From NCBI RefSeq assembly GCF_030160295.1, contig NZ_BSOB01000050.1, forward strand, positions 123,611 to 187,610: 64,000 bases of DNA, read 5' to 3'. Positions 1 to 11,797 of the stretch are shown in pieces (positions within the stretch are counted from its first letter, which is position 1; each line of letters opens with the position of its first letter). The notes under the pieces are model-generated. The model did not search any database and was not told the origin of the DNA. It saw nothing but the letters and a program-made list of their open reading frames with translations. The DNA is from Dyella acidisoli (GTDB lineage: Bacteria > Pseudomonadota > Gammaproteobacteria > Xanthomonadales > Rhodanobacteraceae). The translations under genes were made by a program, and so were the position numbers.

Positions 1-384
1 GCGCTGTTCGCGGTCAGCGACCGTGCGCGTCGGCAGGCGGAAGGCAAGCAGTTCGACAAAGCGCTCGATTCGCTCGCCTGGGCTGAAAAGAACGCACCCA
101 GCGCGGAACTGAAGGCGCTGGTGCAACTGCGCATCGCACACGTGCAAATGGCCAAGGGCAACGCTCAGGAAGCGCTGAATGCGCTGGACCGCATGCCTGC
201 CGCCAGCTATGCCATCGAAAGCCAGGAACTACGCGGCGATGTGCTGGTCAAGCTGGGACGGCGCGATGACGCCCTCAAGGCTTATCAGGCTTCAGTGAGC
301 GCCATGGGGCCGCACGCATCACAAGACAATGAAGTGCAAATGAAAATCGACGATCTGGCCACGGCCGGGAAGCAGGGTGCATGA
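1..384 (+). CDS. yfgM: YfgM-like tetratricopeptide protein, C-terminal part (partial)
   Basis: The frame is open from the first base, so the N-terminus (normally one membrane anchor) lies outside the window. The visible 127 residues are helical and TPR-like, for example a segment starting GKQFDKALDSLAWAEK and another around residues 75-100 (ELRGDVLVKLGRRDDALKAY). The stop overlaps the bamB start by 4 bases (ATGA), which suggests translational coupling. The order yfgM-bamB-der is conserved in gammaproteobacteria, where YfgM is an inner-membrane ancillary factor linked to the Sec translocon and periplasmic chaperones. The name rests mainly on this gene order and the TPR character. An unrelated TPR protein is possible but less likely. 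Confidence 0.8.
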   Translation, partial: ALFAVSDRARRQAEGKQFDKALDSLAWAEKNAPSAELKALVQLRIAHVQMAKGNAQEALNALDRMPAASYAIESQELRGDVLVKLGRRDDALKAYQASVSAMGPHASQDNEVQMKIDDLATAGKQGA

Positions 385-1580
385 AACGTTTTTGGCTGAT
401 CGTAGTGACGGGTTCGCTGGTGGCGCTGGCGGGCTGTCATTCCTTCAAGAAAGAAAACATCCAGCCGCCGACGCCGCTGGCCAAGGATTTCAAGCCGACC
501 GTGCAGGTCACGCGCGTATGGAAGGATCGTGTCGGCCATGGCGCCGGCATGAGCGGCATCCGCATGCAGCCTACTGTCGCGGACGGTGTGTTGTACGCCG
601 CCAGCACCGATGGTGTGATCGCCGCCTATGACGCCAACAGCGGCAAGAGCCTGTGGGAAAAGAAAACCCGTACGCACGGCTGGTTCGGCTGGGGCGACAA
701 GAAGCGCAAAGACGCGTTCTATTCCGGCGGCCCGGCGGTGGCGGGCGATTTGCTCGTGATCGGCACGCTGGATGGTCACGTTTATGGCTTGAACACGAAG
801 GACGGCAGCGATCGTTGGACCGCCACGCTTCCCTCGGAAGTCGTCGACACGCCCGCCATTGCCGGCGCGCTGACGATCGTGCGCACCCAGGACGGTCGCG
901 TTTACGGCTTGGACAGCGCCACCGGCGAGCGCCGCTGGGTGAACGACCAGGGCAACGTGCCACTGCTCAGCCTGCGTGGCAACGGTCCGTTGCTGATCAC
1001 CAATGGTGTGGTGTTTTTCGGCAGCGACGACGGCAAGCTGATCGCATTGCGTCAGGACAACGGCGACAAGCTGTGGGAACAGAAGCTCGCCAGCGGTGAA
1101 GGTCGTACCGATATCGATCGCATGAGCGACGCTGACGGTGGCATCGTGCTCGATGGCAGCACGCTCTACGCATCGGCTTATCACGGCAACCTTACCGCCG
1201 TGGATGGCCCGAGCGGTCGTCCGTTGTGGGCTCGTCCGTTCTCCACCTACACCTCGGTGGTGCTCACGGGCAACAGCTTGTTTGGTGCCAATACCGATTC
1301 GCAGGTGTGGGCGTTCGACAAGAGTAGCGGCGCTGACATGTGGAAGAACGACGACCTGAAGTACCGCTGGGTGACTGCGCCGGCCGTGCAGGGCAATTAC
1401 GTCGTCGTCGGTGATTCCGAAGGCTATGTGCATTGGCTGCAGACCGGTGATGGCGCGCTGGCCGGTCGCGAACGCCTTTCGAAGAAAGCCATCCGTGCAC
1501 AGCCGGTGGTGGCAGGTGACCTGGTATACATCGAAGATGTACTGGGCCACATCGCCGCTTATCGCGTTGGTGCGAAGTAA
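381..1580 (+). CDS. bamB: Outer membrane assembly lipoprotein BamB
   Basis: The 399-residue protein starts with a lipoprotein signal peptide ending in the lipobox LAGC (Cys about residue 19). It continues as repeated PQQ-type beta-propeller blades, with recurring YAAS-DG-AYDANSGK-LWE and VYGLDSATGERRW elements. Length and fold match BamB, the scaffold lipoprotein of the BAM complex that inserts beta-barrel proteins into the outer membrane. The start overlaps the upstream TPR gene by 4 bases, and der follows 18 bases downstream, so the three are probably co-transcribed. The large minus-strand open frame opposite this gene is a shadow. Confidence 0.95.
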   Translation: MKRFWLIVVTGSLVALAGCHSFKKENIQPPTPLAKDFKPTVQVTRVWKDRVGHGAGMSGIRMQPTVADGVLYAASTDGVIAAYDANSGKSLWEKKTRTHGWFGWGDKKRKDAFYSGGPAVAGDLLVIGTLDGHVYGLNTKDGSDRWTATLPSEVVDTPAIAGALTIVRTQDGRVYGLDSATGERRWVNDQGNVPLLSLRGNGPLLITNGVVFFGSDDGKLIALRQDNGDKLWEQKLASGEGRTDIDRMSDADGGIVLDGSTLYASAYHGNLTAVDGPSGRPLWARPFSTYTSVVLTGNSLFGANTDSQVWAFDKSSGADMWKNDDLKYRWVTAPAVQGNYVVVGDSEGYVHWLQTGDGALAGRERLSKKAIRAQPVVAGDLVYIEDVLGHIAAYRVGAK

Positions 1581-1598
1581 TCGCTGGAACGATGTTTC

Positions 1599-2999
1599 GT
1601 GCTGCCCGTCATCGCCCTGGTCGGTCGTCCCAACGTCGGTAAATCGACCCTCTTCAACGCGCTAACGCGCAGCCGCGACGCCTTGGTGGCCGATATGCCG
1701 GGCGTTACACGTGATCGCCATTACGGCGTGTGCCGCACTGGATCACGCCCGTTCGTGGTGGTCGATACCGGCGGTTTGTCCGGTGTCGAAGAAGGCATCG
1801 ATGCACTCACCGCGCAACAGGTGCGCCTGGCCATCGATGAAGCGCAGGTGTTGGTGTTCGTCGTCGATGCGCGCGATGGCCTGCTGCCGCAGGATCGCAG
1901 CATCCTCGATGAACTGCGTCGCAGCGGCAAACCCATCATCGCTGCAGTCAACAAGACCGACGGCCTGGACGAGCAGAATGCGCTGGCGGAATTCGCAGTA
2001 TTCGGGATTGCTCAGACCTTGCCGCTGTCTGCCGCGCACAACCGTGGTACCGAGGAGCTGATCGCAGCTGTATTGCCGCGATTGCAGGAAGATGCGCACG
2101 AGGAACTCACGCCGGAGGACGAGGGCAGTATCCGCGTCGCCATCGTCGGCCGTCCGAATGCCGGCAAATCCACCTTGATCAATCGCTTGCTCGGCGAAAA
2201 CAGGCTTATCGTTTCTGATGTCGCCGGCACCACGCGTGATCCGATCCGCGTGCCATTGGAGCGTGACGGGAAGCGTTACACGCTGATCGATACGGCTGGC
2301 GTGCGACGCAAATCGAAAGTCGACGAGGGTGTAGAGAAATTCAGCGTCATCAAGACGCTGCAATCGATGGCTGCTGCGCAGGTCGTGGTGGTGATGATCG
2401 ATGCGCGCGAGAACCTTGCCGACCAGGATCTCACCTTGATCGGTCATGTGGTCGACGAGGGCAGGGCGCTGGTCATCGCCGTCAACAAGTGGGACGACAT
2501 GGACACCTATGCGCGTGAGCAATGCCAGCGCGCGCTTGAACGTCGTCTCGGCTTTGTCGAATGGGCCAAGCAGGTATTTATCTCGGCGCTGCATGGTTCC
2601 GGTTTGCGTGAGCTGATGCGCGCCGTTGTACGCGCACATACCTCGGCCACGCGCGAACTCAGTTCATCCGATCTCACTCGCACGCTCGAACGCGCCTACG
2701 AAGGCTATCAGCCACCGCTGGTACGCGGCCATGCGCCGAAGCTGCGATTCGCGCATCCTGGTGGCAACAATCCGCCGACCGTCGTGATCCACGGCAGCCG
2801 CACCAAGCACATCGCGCCTGCGTATCGCCGTTACTTGGAAAATTTCTTCCGGCAACGCTACAAGCTGGAAGGCACGCCAATCCGTATCGATTTCCGCGAT
2901 GGCGAAAATCCCTTTGCGGGCAAAAAGAACGTGCTGACCGAAGCTCAACAGCGCAAGCGGCAGCGCATGATTCGTGAGATTAAGCGGCGGAAGAAGTAA
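1599..2999 (+). CDS. der: Ribosome-assembly GTPase Der (EngA)
   Basis: This 466-residue protein carries two tandem G domains, the hallmark of Der/EngA, which acts in 50S ribosomal subunit maturation. The first P-loop is GRPNVGKST (residues 9-17) with DTGG and NKTD motifs. The second is GRPNAGKST (about residue 184) with DTAG and NKWD. A C-terminal KH-like domain rich in basic residues ends the protein. Translation starts at a GTG codon 18 bases after bamB; starting here leaves the usual few residues before the first P-loop. Confidence 0.97.
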   Translation: MLPVIALVGRPNVGKSTLFNALTRSRDALVADMPGVTRDRHYGVCRTGSRPFVVVDTGGLSGVEEGIDALTAQQVRLAIDEAQVLVFVVDARDGLLPQDRSILDELRRSGKPIIAAVNKTDGLDEQNALAEFAVFGIAQTLPLSAAHNRGTEELIAAVLPRLQEDAHEELTPEDEGSIRVAIVGRPNAGKSTLINRLLGENRLIVSDVAGTTRDPIRVPLERDGKRYTLIDTAGVRRKSKVDEGVEKFSVIKTLQSMAAAQVVVVMIDARENLADQDLTLIGHVVDEGRALVIAVNKWDDMDTYAREQCQRALERRLGFVEWAKQVFISALHGSGLRELMRAVVRAHTSATRELSSSDLTRTLERAYEGYQPPLVRGHAPKLRFAHPGGNNPPTVVIHGSRTKHIAPAYRRYLENFFRQRYKLEGTPIRIDFRDGENPFAGKKNVLTEAQQRKRQRMIREIKRRKK

Positions 3000-3065
3000 G
3001 TCTGGCGCGTGCTCCCTCTGCAGCGATGAGACGAGGGGCCACGTTCGCCTGATATTTGGCAATTC

Positions 3066-3087
3066 GTAGGTTGGGGCGCAAACCTAC
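3066..3087. repeat. Dispersed palindrome, GTAGGTT...AACCTAC family
   Basis: GTAGGTT and AACCTAC arms face each other across a short GC-rich centre between der and the MoeB gene. The same arms recur near 10720, 31665, 52479 and, in longer form, 20835. A half copy lies at about 61922 and a decayed one at about 5224-5245. Confidence 0.75.
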
Positions 3088-3125
3088 CCAAGAGAGGGTG
3101 GCTCGTGACGAGCTAAACTACTCAA

Positions 3126-4289
3126 ATGAATCCCCTCGACCGCGAATCCTGGCTCGCCGAACTACGCCAACGCGTACCCGAGCTTTCCCCTGCCGAAGCC
3201 CTGCGTAAGCAGGCGCAAGGCGCATTGCTGATCGATGTACGCGAAGACAACGAGCGCGCAACGGGGTCTCCCGCTGGCGCGCTAGCCCTGTCGCGCGGTT
3301 TCCTCGAGCTACGCATCGAAAGCCAGGAACCCAGTCGCGAACGTGAAATACTCACCCTATGCGGCAGCGGTGTCCGCTCACTATTCGCCGCCGAAGCTTT
3401 ACAGCGAATGGGTTATCGCAACGTCGCGTCAGTATCCGGCGGCTTCGAACGCTGGAAGACCGAAGGGTTGCCTATCAGCAGTGCCCAACTCGACACGGAT
3501 TCGGTAGAACGTTACGCGCGTCAGTTGCGGCTTCCACAAGTAGGCGAGGCCGGGCAGCTCAAACTCACGCAGGCCAGCGTAGTGCTGCTAGGCGCAGGTG
3601 GCTTAGGTGCACCTGCCGCGCTCTATCTGGCTACTGCCGGAGTGGGGCGGCTTACCTTGATCGACGACGATCGCGTTGAGCGTTCCAACCTGCACCGCCA
3701 AGTCATTCACGCCGATGCGCGCGTCGGTATGCCGAAAACCGAATCGGCTCGCATGACGCTGGCTGCGCTCAATCCACGTGTAAAAGTAGAACTGCATAAC
3801 GAGCGACTGCGTGCTGACAATGTGGAGCGTTTGCTGCAAGGGCATGATCTGGTGGTAGACGGCGCGGACAATTTTCCCGCGCGCTATCTGCTTGCCGCGT
3901 CAACCCGCCGCTTGAACATGCCCATGGTGTATGGCGCGGTCGAACGCTTCACTGGTCAAGTGAGCGTGTTCGACCCGCGGCGCGAGAACTCGCCATGCTA
4001 CCGCTGCCTTTTCCCCGAACCGCCTGATGCGGCCGACGCCCCGAATTGCAGCGAGGCTGGCGTGCTGGGCGTGCTCCCGGGCATGGTCGGCCTGCTGCAA
4101 GCCACCGAGGCGCTGAAACTCATTCTGGGCATCGGTGACCCGCTGGTTGGGCGGCTGCTGTCATTTGATGCCTTGAGCATGCGGTTCCGCGAAACGCGGT
4201 TGCCGCGCGATCCGGCATGTCCGGGATGCGGCCCTGATGCGACGTTCCATGGATACGAGGACATCGAGCGGTTCTGCGCTGCGGGCTGA
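3126..4289 (+). CDS. moeB: Rhodanese-MoeB/ThiF fusion, sulfur-carrier adenylyltransferase
   Basis: The 387-residue protein has an N-terminal rhodanese domain (about residues 10-115) with the persulfide-type loop CGSGVRS. A ThiF/MoeB/E1-like domain follows (about residues 125-380). That domain shows the nucleotide-binding motif GAGGLGAPAALYLA, the LIDDDRVERSNLHRQ segment, DGADNFPARY, a candidate catalytic Cys in CSEAGVLG and two CxxC zinc motifs (CYRC and CPGC). Such enzymes adenylate the C-terminus of MoaD/ThiS-like carriers and help deliver sulfur for molybdopterin or thiamin synthesis. No carrier gene is adjacent, so the exact partner is open. The domain order (rhodanese first) is the reverse of eukaryotic MOCS3. 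Confidence 0.88.
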   Translation: MNPLDRESWLAELRQRVPELSPAEALRKQAQGALLIDVREDNERATGSPAGALALSRGFLELRIESQEPSREREILTLCGSGVRSLFAAEALQRMGYRNVASVSGGFERWKTEGLPISSAQLDTDSVERYARQLRLPQVGEAGQLKLTQASVVLLGAGGLGAPAALYLATAGVGRLTLIDDDRVERSNLHRQVIHADARVGMPKTESARMTLAALNPRVKVELHNERLRADNVERLLQGHDLVVDGADNFPARYLLAASTRRLNMPMVYGAVERFTGQVSVFDPRRENSPCYRCLFPEPPDAADAPNCSEAGVLGVLPGMVGLLQATEALKLILGIGDPLVGRLLSFDALSMRFRETRLPRDPACPGCGPDATFHGYEDIERFCAAG

Positions 4290-4357
4290 GTGCGAACCTC
4301 ACCGCAAACCACGTGGTTATTCGGCGATAATGCGCACCTCGCAAGTCAGGACTCCCC

Positions 4358-5212
4358 ATGAGCGCACGCATTCTCGACGGCAAACGCATCGCGCAGGAAT
4401 TGCTGGATCGCATCGCCAAGCGCGTCAGTGAACGCAAAGCCCAGGGCAAGATGGAGCCCGGCCTGGCCGTGGTGCTGGTGGGGAGCGATGCAGCGTCTTC
4501 AGTCTACGTGCGCAACAAGCGCAAGGCCTGCCACCAAGTCGGTTTCCGCTCCTACGACTACGACCTGCCGGCCAGCGCTACGCAGGACGAGCTATTTGCG
4601 CTGATCGACAAGCTCAACGCTGATCCAGATGTGCACGGTATCCTCGTGCAATCGCCGTTGCCGGAGCACATCGACGAAGATGCGCTGGTAGACCGCATCG
4701 ATCCCAACAAGGATGTGGACGGCTTCCAGGCCGTCAACGTAGGGCGCCTTGCGCTACGCCGTTTCGGCCTGCGTCCTTGCACGCCCCGCGGTGTGATGAC
4801 GCTGCTCGGTCATACCGATCGGCCGGTACGTGGCCAGCATGCAGTGGTGGTCGGTGTTTCCAACCACGTGGGCCGTCCGTTGGCGCTGGAGTTGCTGATC
4901 GCCGGCTGCACCACGACATGCTGCCATCGCTTTACTCGTGATCTAGAAACCTATGTGCGGCAGGCCGACATCCTGGTCGTCGCCGTGGGCAAGCCTGGAT
5001 TGGTGAAGGGTGATTGGATCAAGCCGGGTGCAGTCGTTGTGGACGTGGGCATTAATCGCCTGGACGATGGGCGTCTAGTTGGCGACGTGGATTTCGGCGT
5101 GGCTGTCGAGCGCGCAAGCTGGATCACACCCGTACCCGGCGGCGTGGGGCCGATGACCGTCGCTACGCTGATGGAAAACACATTGGAAGCGGCCGAAGCG
5201 CGCGACGCCTAA
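4358..5212 (+). CDS. folD: Methylenetetrahydrofolate dehydrogenase / cyclohydrolase FolD
   Basis: This bifunctional enzyme interconverts 5,10-methylene-THF and 10-formyl-THF in the cytoplasm. The 284 residues match the family length. Visible motifs are the substrate segment with [13 protein letters not shown] (catalytic Lys region), [23 protein letters not shown] and the Rossmann segment GVSNHVGRP, where the usual form is G-R-S-x-x-V-G-x-[19 protein letters not shown] ends the protein. The following guaB and guaA are purine genes, which fits the one-carbon supply role, although guaB has its own promoter-like sequence. Confidence 0.96.
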   Translation: MSARILDGKRIAQELLDRIAKRVSERKAQGKMEPGLAVVLVGSDAASSVYVRNKRKACHQVGFRSYDYDLPASATQDELFALIDKLNADPDVHGILVQSPLPEHIDEDALVDRIDPNKDVDGFQAVNVGRLALRRFGLRPCTPRGVMTLLGHTDRPVRGQHAVVVGVSNHVGRPLALELLIAGCTTTCCHRFTRDLETYVRQADILVVAVGKPGLVKGDWIKPGAVVVDVGINRLDDGRLVGDVDFGVAVERASWITPVPGGVGPMTVATLMENTLEAAEARDA

Positions 5213-5324
5213 AGCTTTGCACATTGGGGTTTGTATCCCAACCTAAAGGCACCACCCGTCTTGCCGATGAGAAGAAGAAACAAAAAACGCACAAGCAAAA
5301 CTCGCGCCGAGCCCAACTCCTGCG

Positions 5325-6814
<1,490 letters not shown>

Positions 6815-6841
6815 TCGTCACGAGCGTTGTATCGCTCGTCG

Positions 6842-6947
6842 TTGACCAGCTTCGCTGTTGTAAAGCACCTCGGTGCAGACCGGAGTCCAGTTTGATACGC
6901 GTGAGAAGCACACAATCAACATTGGTTTTGAGTGCTTCGCACGACGT
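6842..6947. repeat. Composite intergenic repeat (two modules) before guaA
   Basis: Two modules here recur at 34540-34605. Module one (6842-6873, beginning TTGACCAGCTTCGCTGTT) matches 34574-34605 with two differences in 32 bases. Module two (6926-6947, TTTTGAGTGCTTCGCAC...) matches 34540-34561 with one difference in 22. The order of the modules is reversed between the two sites. Just downstream, 6961-6982 resembles one arm of the CGTCATTCC palindrome family. Confidence 0.7.
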
Positions 6948-7027
6948 GTCTTTAGTGGATCCAGGCCTACGCCGGGATGACGCCGAGGCGCTTGTCCGCT
7001 TACCCACCACTCTGTGATCTCGCTGCC

Positions 7028-8608
7028 ATGACCAACATCCACAGCGACAAAATCCTCATCCTCGATTTCGGTGCGCAGTACACCCAGTTGATCGCGCGGC
7101 GCATCCGCGAAATCGGCGTCTATTGCGAGATCTGGGCCTGGGACCATAATCCCGCCGAGATCGCCGCGTTCGGCGCCAAGGGCATCATTCTCTCCGGCGG
7201 TCCGGAGTCCACCACCGAACACGGTGCGCCGAAAGCGCCGCAGGAAGTGTTCGATTCGGGCCTGCCCATTCTCGGCATCTGCTACGGCATGCAGACGATG
7301 GCTGCGCAATTGGGTGGTGCTACGGAAGCCGCCGATGCACGCGAATTCGGTCATGCGCGCGTGGACGTAGTCGCCGCGGACAAATTGCTCAACGGCCTCA
7401 CCGATCACGATTCCTTCCAGGCGCTGGAAGTCTGGATGAGCCACGGCGACCACGTCGCCAAGGCGCCGCCTGATTTCACCGTCACCGCCGTTACCGACCG
7501 CATTCCGGTCGCCGCGATGTCGAACGAAACCAAGCGCTGGTACGGCGTGCAGTTCCATCCGGAAGTGACACACACCAAGCAGGGTACGACGCTGCTCAAG
7601 CGCTTCGTTGCGGACATCTGCGGTTGCCAGACGCTGTGGACCGCCGCTCACATCATCGACGACCAGATCGCCCGTGTGCGCGAGCAGGTCGGCAAGGATC
7701 ACGTGCTGCTCGGTCTATCGGGTGGCGTGGATTCATCCGTCGTTGCTGCGCTGTTGCATCGTGCGATCGGCGATCAGCTCACCTGCGTTTTCGTCGATAC
7801 CGGCCTTTTGCGCTGGCAAGAGGGCGATCAGGTGATGGCCACCATGGCCGAGCACATGGGCGTCAAAGTCATCCGCGTCAACGCCGCCGAGCGCTACTTC
7901 AAGGCGTTGGAGGGCGAGGCCGATCCGGAAGCCAAGCGCAAGATCATCGGTCGTCTGTTCGTGGAGATCTTCGACGAAGAATCGGCCAAGGTCACCGCCG
8001 CCGGTAGTGGCCAAGTGAAGTGGCTGGCGCAAGGCACCATCTATCCGGACGTGATCGAATCTGCCGGCAGCAAGACCGGCAAGGCCCACGTCATCAAAAG
8101 CCACCACAACGTGGGCGGCCTGCCGGAGCACATGAAGCTCAAGCTGGTCGAACCGCTGCGCGAACTGTTCAAGGACGAGGTACGCCGCATCGGGGTGGAA
8201 CTCGGCCTGCCGCGTGAAATGGTCTACCGCCACCCGTTCCCAGGCCCCGGCTTGGGCGTGCGCATCCTGGGTGAAGTAAAGCCTGAATACGCCGAACTGC
8301 TGGCACGCGCCGACGCGATCTTCATCGAGGAACTGCGTAAGGCCGATCTCTACGACAAAGTCAGCCAGGCCTTTGCGGTATTCCTGCCGGTGAAGTCGGT
8401 CGGCGTAGTGGGCGATGCGCGTGCCTACGAATGGGTGGTCGCGCTGCGTGCGGTCGAAACCATCGATTTCATGACCGCACACTGGGCCGAGCTGCCGTAC
8501 GGCTTCCTCGGCACTGTGTCCAATCGCATTATCAATGAGATACGCGGCATTTCTCGTGTGGTTTATGACATAAGCGGCAAGCCGCCAGCCACGATTGAGT
8601 GGGAGTGA
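7028..8608 (+). CDS. guaA: GMP synthase (glutamine-hydrolysing)
   Basis: GuaA converts XMP to GMP using glutamine and ATP. The class I glutamine amidotransferase domain has the nucleophile elbow LGICYGMQ and the His/Glu pair in FHPEVTHT. The ATP pyrophosphatase domain has [16 protein letters not shown]. The C-terminal dimerisation domain ends PPATIEWE. I chose the ATG at 7028 ([20 protein letters not shown]), giving 526 residues. The in-frame ATG at 6977 would add 17 residues encoded by repeat-like DNA with no resemblance to the family N-terminus. Confidence 0.97.
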   Translation: MTNIHSDKILILDFGAQYTQLIARRIREIGVYCEIWAWDHNPAEIAAFGAKGIILSGGPESTTEHGAPKAPQEVFDSGLPILGICYGMQTMAAQLGGATEAADAREFGHARVDVVAADKLLNGLTDHDSFQALEVWMSHGDHVAKAPPDFTVTAVTDRIPVAAMSNETKRWYGVQFHPEVTHTKQGTTLLKRFVADICGCQTLWTAAHIIDDQIARVREQVGKDHVLLGLSGGVDSSVVAALLHRAIGDQLTCVFVDTGLLRWQEGDQVMATMAEHMGVKVIRVNAAERYFKALEGEADPEAKRKIIGRLFVEIFDEESAKVTAAGSGQVKWLAQGTIYPDVIESAGSKTGKAHVIKSHHNVGGLPEHMKLKLVEPLRELFKDEVRRIGVELGLPREMVYRHPFPGPGLGVRILGEVKPEYAELLARADAIFIEELRKADLYDKVSQAFAVFLPVKSVGVVGDARAYEWVVALRAVETIDFMTAHWAELPYGFLGTVSNRIINEIRGISRVVYDISGKPPATIEWE

Positions 8609-8615
8609 GTTGAAC

Positions 8616-8643
8616 AGCAAGGGCGCCGCAAGGCGCCCTTGCT
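8616..8643 (+). terminator. Hairpin terminator after guaA
   Basis: A perfect 12-bp stem (AGCAAGGGCGCC and its complement) closes a GCAA loop directly after the guaA stop. It lacks a long T-run, so it may be a weak terminator or an RNA-stabilising hairpin. Confidence 0.65.
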
Positions 8644-8850
8644 GCATTTGGGCGGTTTGATGCTAGGGGCCGCGTTCCAGCTCACGTCCTTGAGGCGGCA
8701 CAACCACCGGTCCTCATAATCATTTTTGACATTTGTGCTTTAGCCCGCGCGTTCCTTGAGTTCAGGACAACAATCCCGCCACACTTGTCACTCCCACTCT
8801 TCGCACGACCGCGCGCACTATCAGCGCATGAACGGCACGCGGAGATGGTC

Positions 8851-9624
8851 ATGAGCACATCGTCGGAAAAGAGTGGGATTCCCGAGACCCTGAAGACGCC
8901 ACCCGTCGTCTCGCCCCAGGACTGGGAGGCGGCGCGACAAGAGATGCTGGTGAAGGAAAAGGCCTTCACTCACGCCCGCGACAAGCTTGCGGCCGAGCGG
9001 CGGCGCATGCCGTGGATGGCCGTGGAGAAGGCGTATTTCTTCGAAGGACCTCATGGCAAAGTCAGCCTGCTCGACCTGTTCGAAGGCCGCCGACAGCTGA
9101 TCGTCTATCGCGCTTTTTACGAGCCTGGCGTGCATGGCTGGCCTGATTATGCTTGCCGCGGCTGCTCGCTGGGCGCTGACCAGGTCGCGCATCTCGCGCA
9201 TTTGAACGCGCGCGACACCACGCTGGTCTATGCCTCTCGTGCGCAGCAGCCCGATATTGCCCGCTTAAAAGCGCGGATGGGCTGGGAGATGCCCTGGTAC
9301 ACCATCATCGACAGTTTCGATGCGGATTTTGGCGTGGACGAATGGCATGGCCACAATGTGTTCATCCGCGACGGCGGAAAAATATTTCGCACTTACTTCA
9401 TCAACAACCGGGGCGACGAAGCGATGGGGACAACCTGGAGCTATCTCGATCTGACTCCGCTCGGTCGCCAGGAAACGTGGGAGGATTCGCCCGAAGGCTA
9501 CCCTCAGAGCCCACCCTACAAATGGTGGAATTGGCACGACAACTATGTTGCCAATGCGGAGCCCGACAAGAAATGGGTCGAGGTTTCTGAGGCCGGAGAA
9601 GCTGCGTTCCGGAAACGCGACTGA
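8851..9624 (+). CDS. DUF899 family thioredoxin-like protein
   Basis: The protein belongs to the DUF899 family, predicted to have a thioredoxin-like fold and dithiol-disulfide oxidoreductase activity; no substrate is established. Visible family features are VSPQDWEAARQEMLVKEKAF near the start, RRRMPW, the segment FYEPGVHGWPDYACRGCS with a CxxC pair, the EMPWYTIIDSFDADFG region and a WNWHD motif near the end. I start it at 8851 (ATG with a GGAG six bases upstream), giving 257 residues. An in-frame TTG at 8785 would add 22 residues without support. It stands alone between guaA and a pseudogene. Confidence 0.85.
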   Translation: MSTSSEKSGIPETLKTPPVVSPQDWEAARQEMLVKEKAFTHARDKLAAERRRMPWMAVEKAYFFEGPHGKVSLLDLFEGRRQLIVYRAFYEPGVHGWPDYACRGCSLGADQVAHLAHLNARDTTLVYASRAQQPDIARLKARMGWEMPWYTIIDSFDADFGVDEWHGHNVFIRDGGKIFRTYFINNRGDEAMGTTWSYLDLTPLGRQETWEDSPEGYPQSPPYKWWNWHDNYVANAEPDKKWVEVSEAGEAAFRKRD

Positions 9625-9658
9625 CTTCGCTCACAGCGTCTAAATACGGAGCTATTCC

Positions 9659-9919
9659 ATGCGACTTGTGAGATTGAGCGCGCCAGCAGGCTTGGAAAAT
9701 CTCAAACTGGTCGAGGAAGATCCTCCCTCCACGCCAAGGCGCGAGATCAATTGAATTTCCGCCGGCAGCCGGGCAGATCAAGAGGATATGGTTCGCGCAT
9801 TGACGGCAAATTCCTTAAATCCGCTTATCGACCGCTGTTTTTCACTATCGGAAATCGTTGCCGCGTTTAAGCACTACGAATCTCAGGACCACTTCGGCAA
9901 AGTTTGCCTTGAGCTCTAA
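9659..9919 (+). pseudogene. Remnant of a zinc-type alcohol dehydrogenase / quinone oxidoreductase
   Basis: Two short reading segments match opposite ends of one family. From the ATG at 9659 the translation MRLVRLSAPAGLENLKLVEE resembles the N-terminus of medium-chain dehydrogenases and hits a TGA at 9752-9754. After about 30 bases, from 9788, the translation MVRALTANSLNPLIDRCFSL continues to SEIVAAFKHYESQDHFGKVCLEL and a TAA at 9917-9919, which is the typical C-terminus of the same family. The family is normally about 320-340 residues, so some 240 central codons, including cofactor and zinc sites, are gone. The call rests on pattern recognition of the two ends. Confidence 0.75.
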
Positions 9920-10710
<791 letters not shown>

Positions 10711-10719
10711 GGTGTTCTC

Positions 10720-10747
10720 GTAGGTTGAGGTTTGCACCCCAACCTAC
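10720..10747. repeat. Dispersed palindrome GTAGGTTGAGG...CCCCAACCTAC between convergent genes
   Basis: A 28-base near-perfect palindrome with a TTTGCA-type centre lies between the convergent tadA and sirtuin genes. Its last four bases overlap the 3' end of the sirtuin gene. It may act as a bidirectional terminator. It is the cleanest copy of the GTAGGTT family in this window. Confidence 0.8.
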
Positions 10748-11577
10748 ACGAATGCCAGGGCATCCGAGCAAGATCGGTCCACTTTCAGGCTCAGCAACGG
10801 ATCAGCGCGCGTGCGCCCCAGGTTGACTGCAGCAATCGGTTTACCGGCCTTAGCCGCAGCATGCGCGAAGCGGTAACCGGAAAACACCATCAACGATGAT
10901 CCGACGACCAGCATGGCGTCGGCCGCTTCAAGCGCCTGCATGGCGGTGGTGATGCGATCGCGTGGCACGTTCTCGCCGAAGAACACCACATCCGGCTTCA
11001 GGATGCCGCCGCAATGCGGGCAGGGCGGCACGGTGAATGTGCTGAAATCGTGGCCATCCAGATCTGCGTCGCCATCCGGCGCGTCTCTGGCATCAAGCGC
11101 CATCCACTGCGGATTGAGCTCCAACAGGGCTTGCTGCAGCGCATGGCGTGGAGAGCGCTGCTCGCACCTCATGCAACGCACTGTATCCAGCCGTCCGTGC
11201 AAATCCACGACCTTGTTATTGCCTGCTTGCTGATGCAGGCCATCCACGTTTTGGGTGAGCAATAACTCCAGCTTGCCCAGCTGTTCCAATCGGGCCAGGG
11301 CATGGTGCGTGGGATTCGGCAGCGCTTTGCCAAAACGCCGCCAACCCACCAGGCTGCGCGCCCAATAACGCTTACGCGTGAGTTCCTCGCCCATGAAGGC
11401 CTGATAGGTCACCGGTTGCGAGCGCTTCCAGCCGCCGTCGGCATCGCGGTAGTCTGGAATGCCTGAGTCGGTACTGCACCCCGCGCCGGTCAGCACGAAC
11501 AAGCGACGATGCTGCGCAATGAAGCGCGGCAGGGCGTTGTCTTTCGTTTCGGGGACGGGAGCTTCCACAAACGTCAT
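10744..11577 (-). CDS. Sir2-family NAD-dependent protein deacylase
   Basis: The 277-residue protein is a sirtuin: GAGCSTDSGIPDYRD for NAD binding, TQNVDGLHQQAG, the catalytic His in LHGRLDTVRC, and a zinc site made of two CxxC pairs (CMRC and CPHC). The GCSTDSGIPDYRD form with an extended insertion between the Cys pairs is like the SIRT4-type (class II) branch. These enzymes remove acyl groups from lysines. The ATG at 11577 has an AGAGA upstream; the in-frame start at 11628 would add 17 unlikely residues. A gene name such as cobB is not justified. Confidence 0.9.
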   Translation of the reverse strand: MTFVEAPVPETKDNALPRFIAQHRRLFVLTGAGCSTDSGIPDYRDADGGWKRSQPVTYQAFMGEELTRKRYWARSLVGWRRFGKALPNPTHHALARLEQLGKLELLLTQNVDGLHQQAGNNKVVDLHGRLDTVRCMRCEQRSPRHALQQALLELNPQWMALDARDAPDGDADLDGHDFSTFTVPPCPHCGGILKPDVVFFGENVPRDRITTAMQALEAADAMLVVGSSLMVFSGYRFAHAAAKAGKPIAAVNLGRTRADPLLSLKVDRSCSDALAFV

Positions 11578-11797
11578 GGCGATCTCTTTGTGACCGCGAC
11601 ATAGATGGGGCGCCAGTCGGCTTAACACAAGCGAAAATTCCTCGACGCCCGCCAGGGAGCTTCCCTATTGTCTTGTTTGCCGGGTGTAAAATCGTGGCCG
11701 AGTCGAGCCATGCAGGCGGTCCGCTGATCGGAGTCATGGCCGACGCATTAACGAAAACGATGCGTCCGGGAAGGGTATTCCACCCAAAGGAGGCATC

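Noticed and set aside
285..1550. 421-residue minus-strand open frame opposite bamB
   Set aside because: BamB has a lipobox and propeller repeats, whereas the antisense translation has no motif.
6977..7027. 17-residue N-terminal extension of guaA
   Set aside because: Encoded by repeat-like DNA; the ATG at 7028 gives the standard N-terminus.
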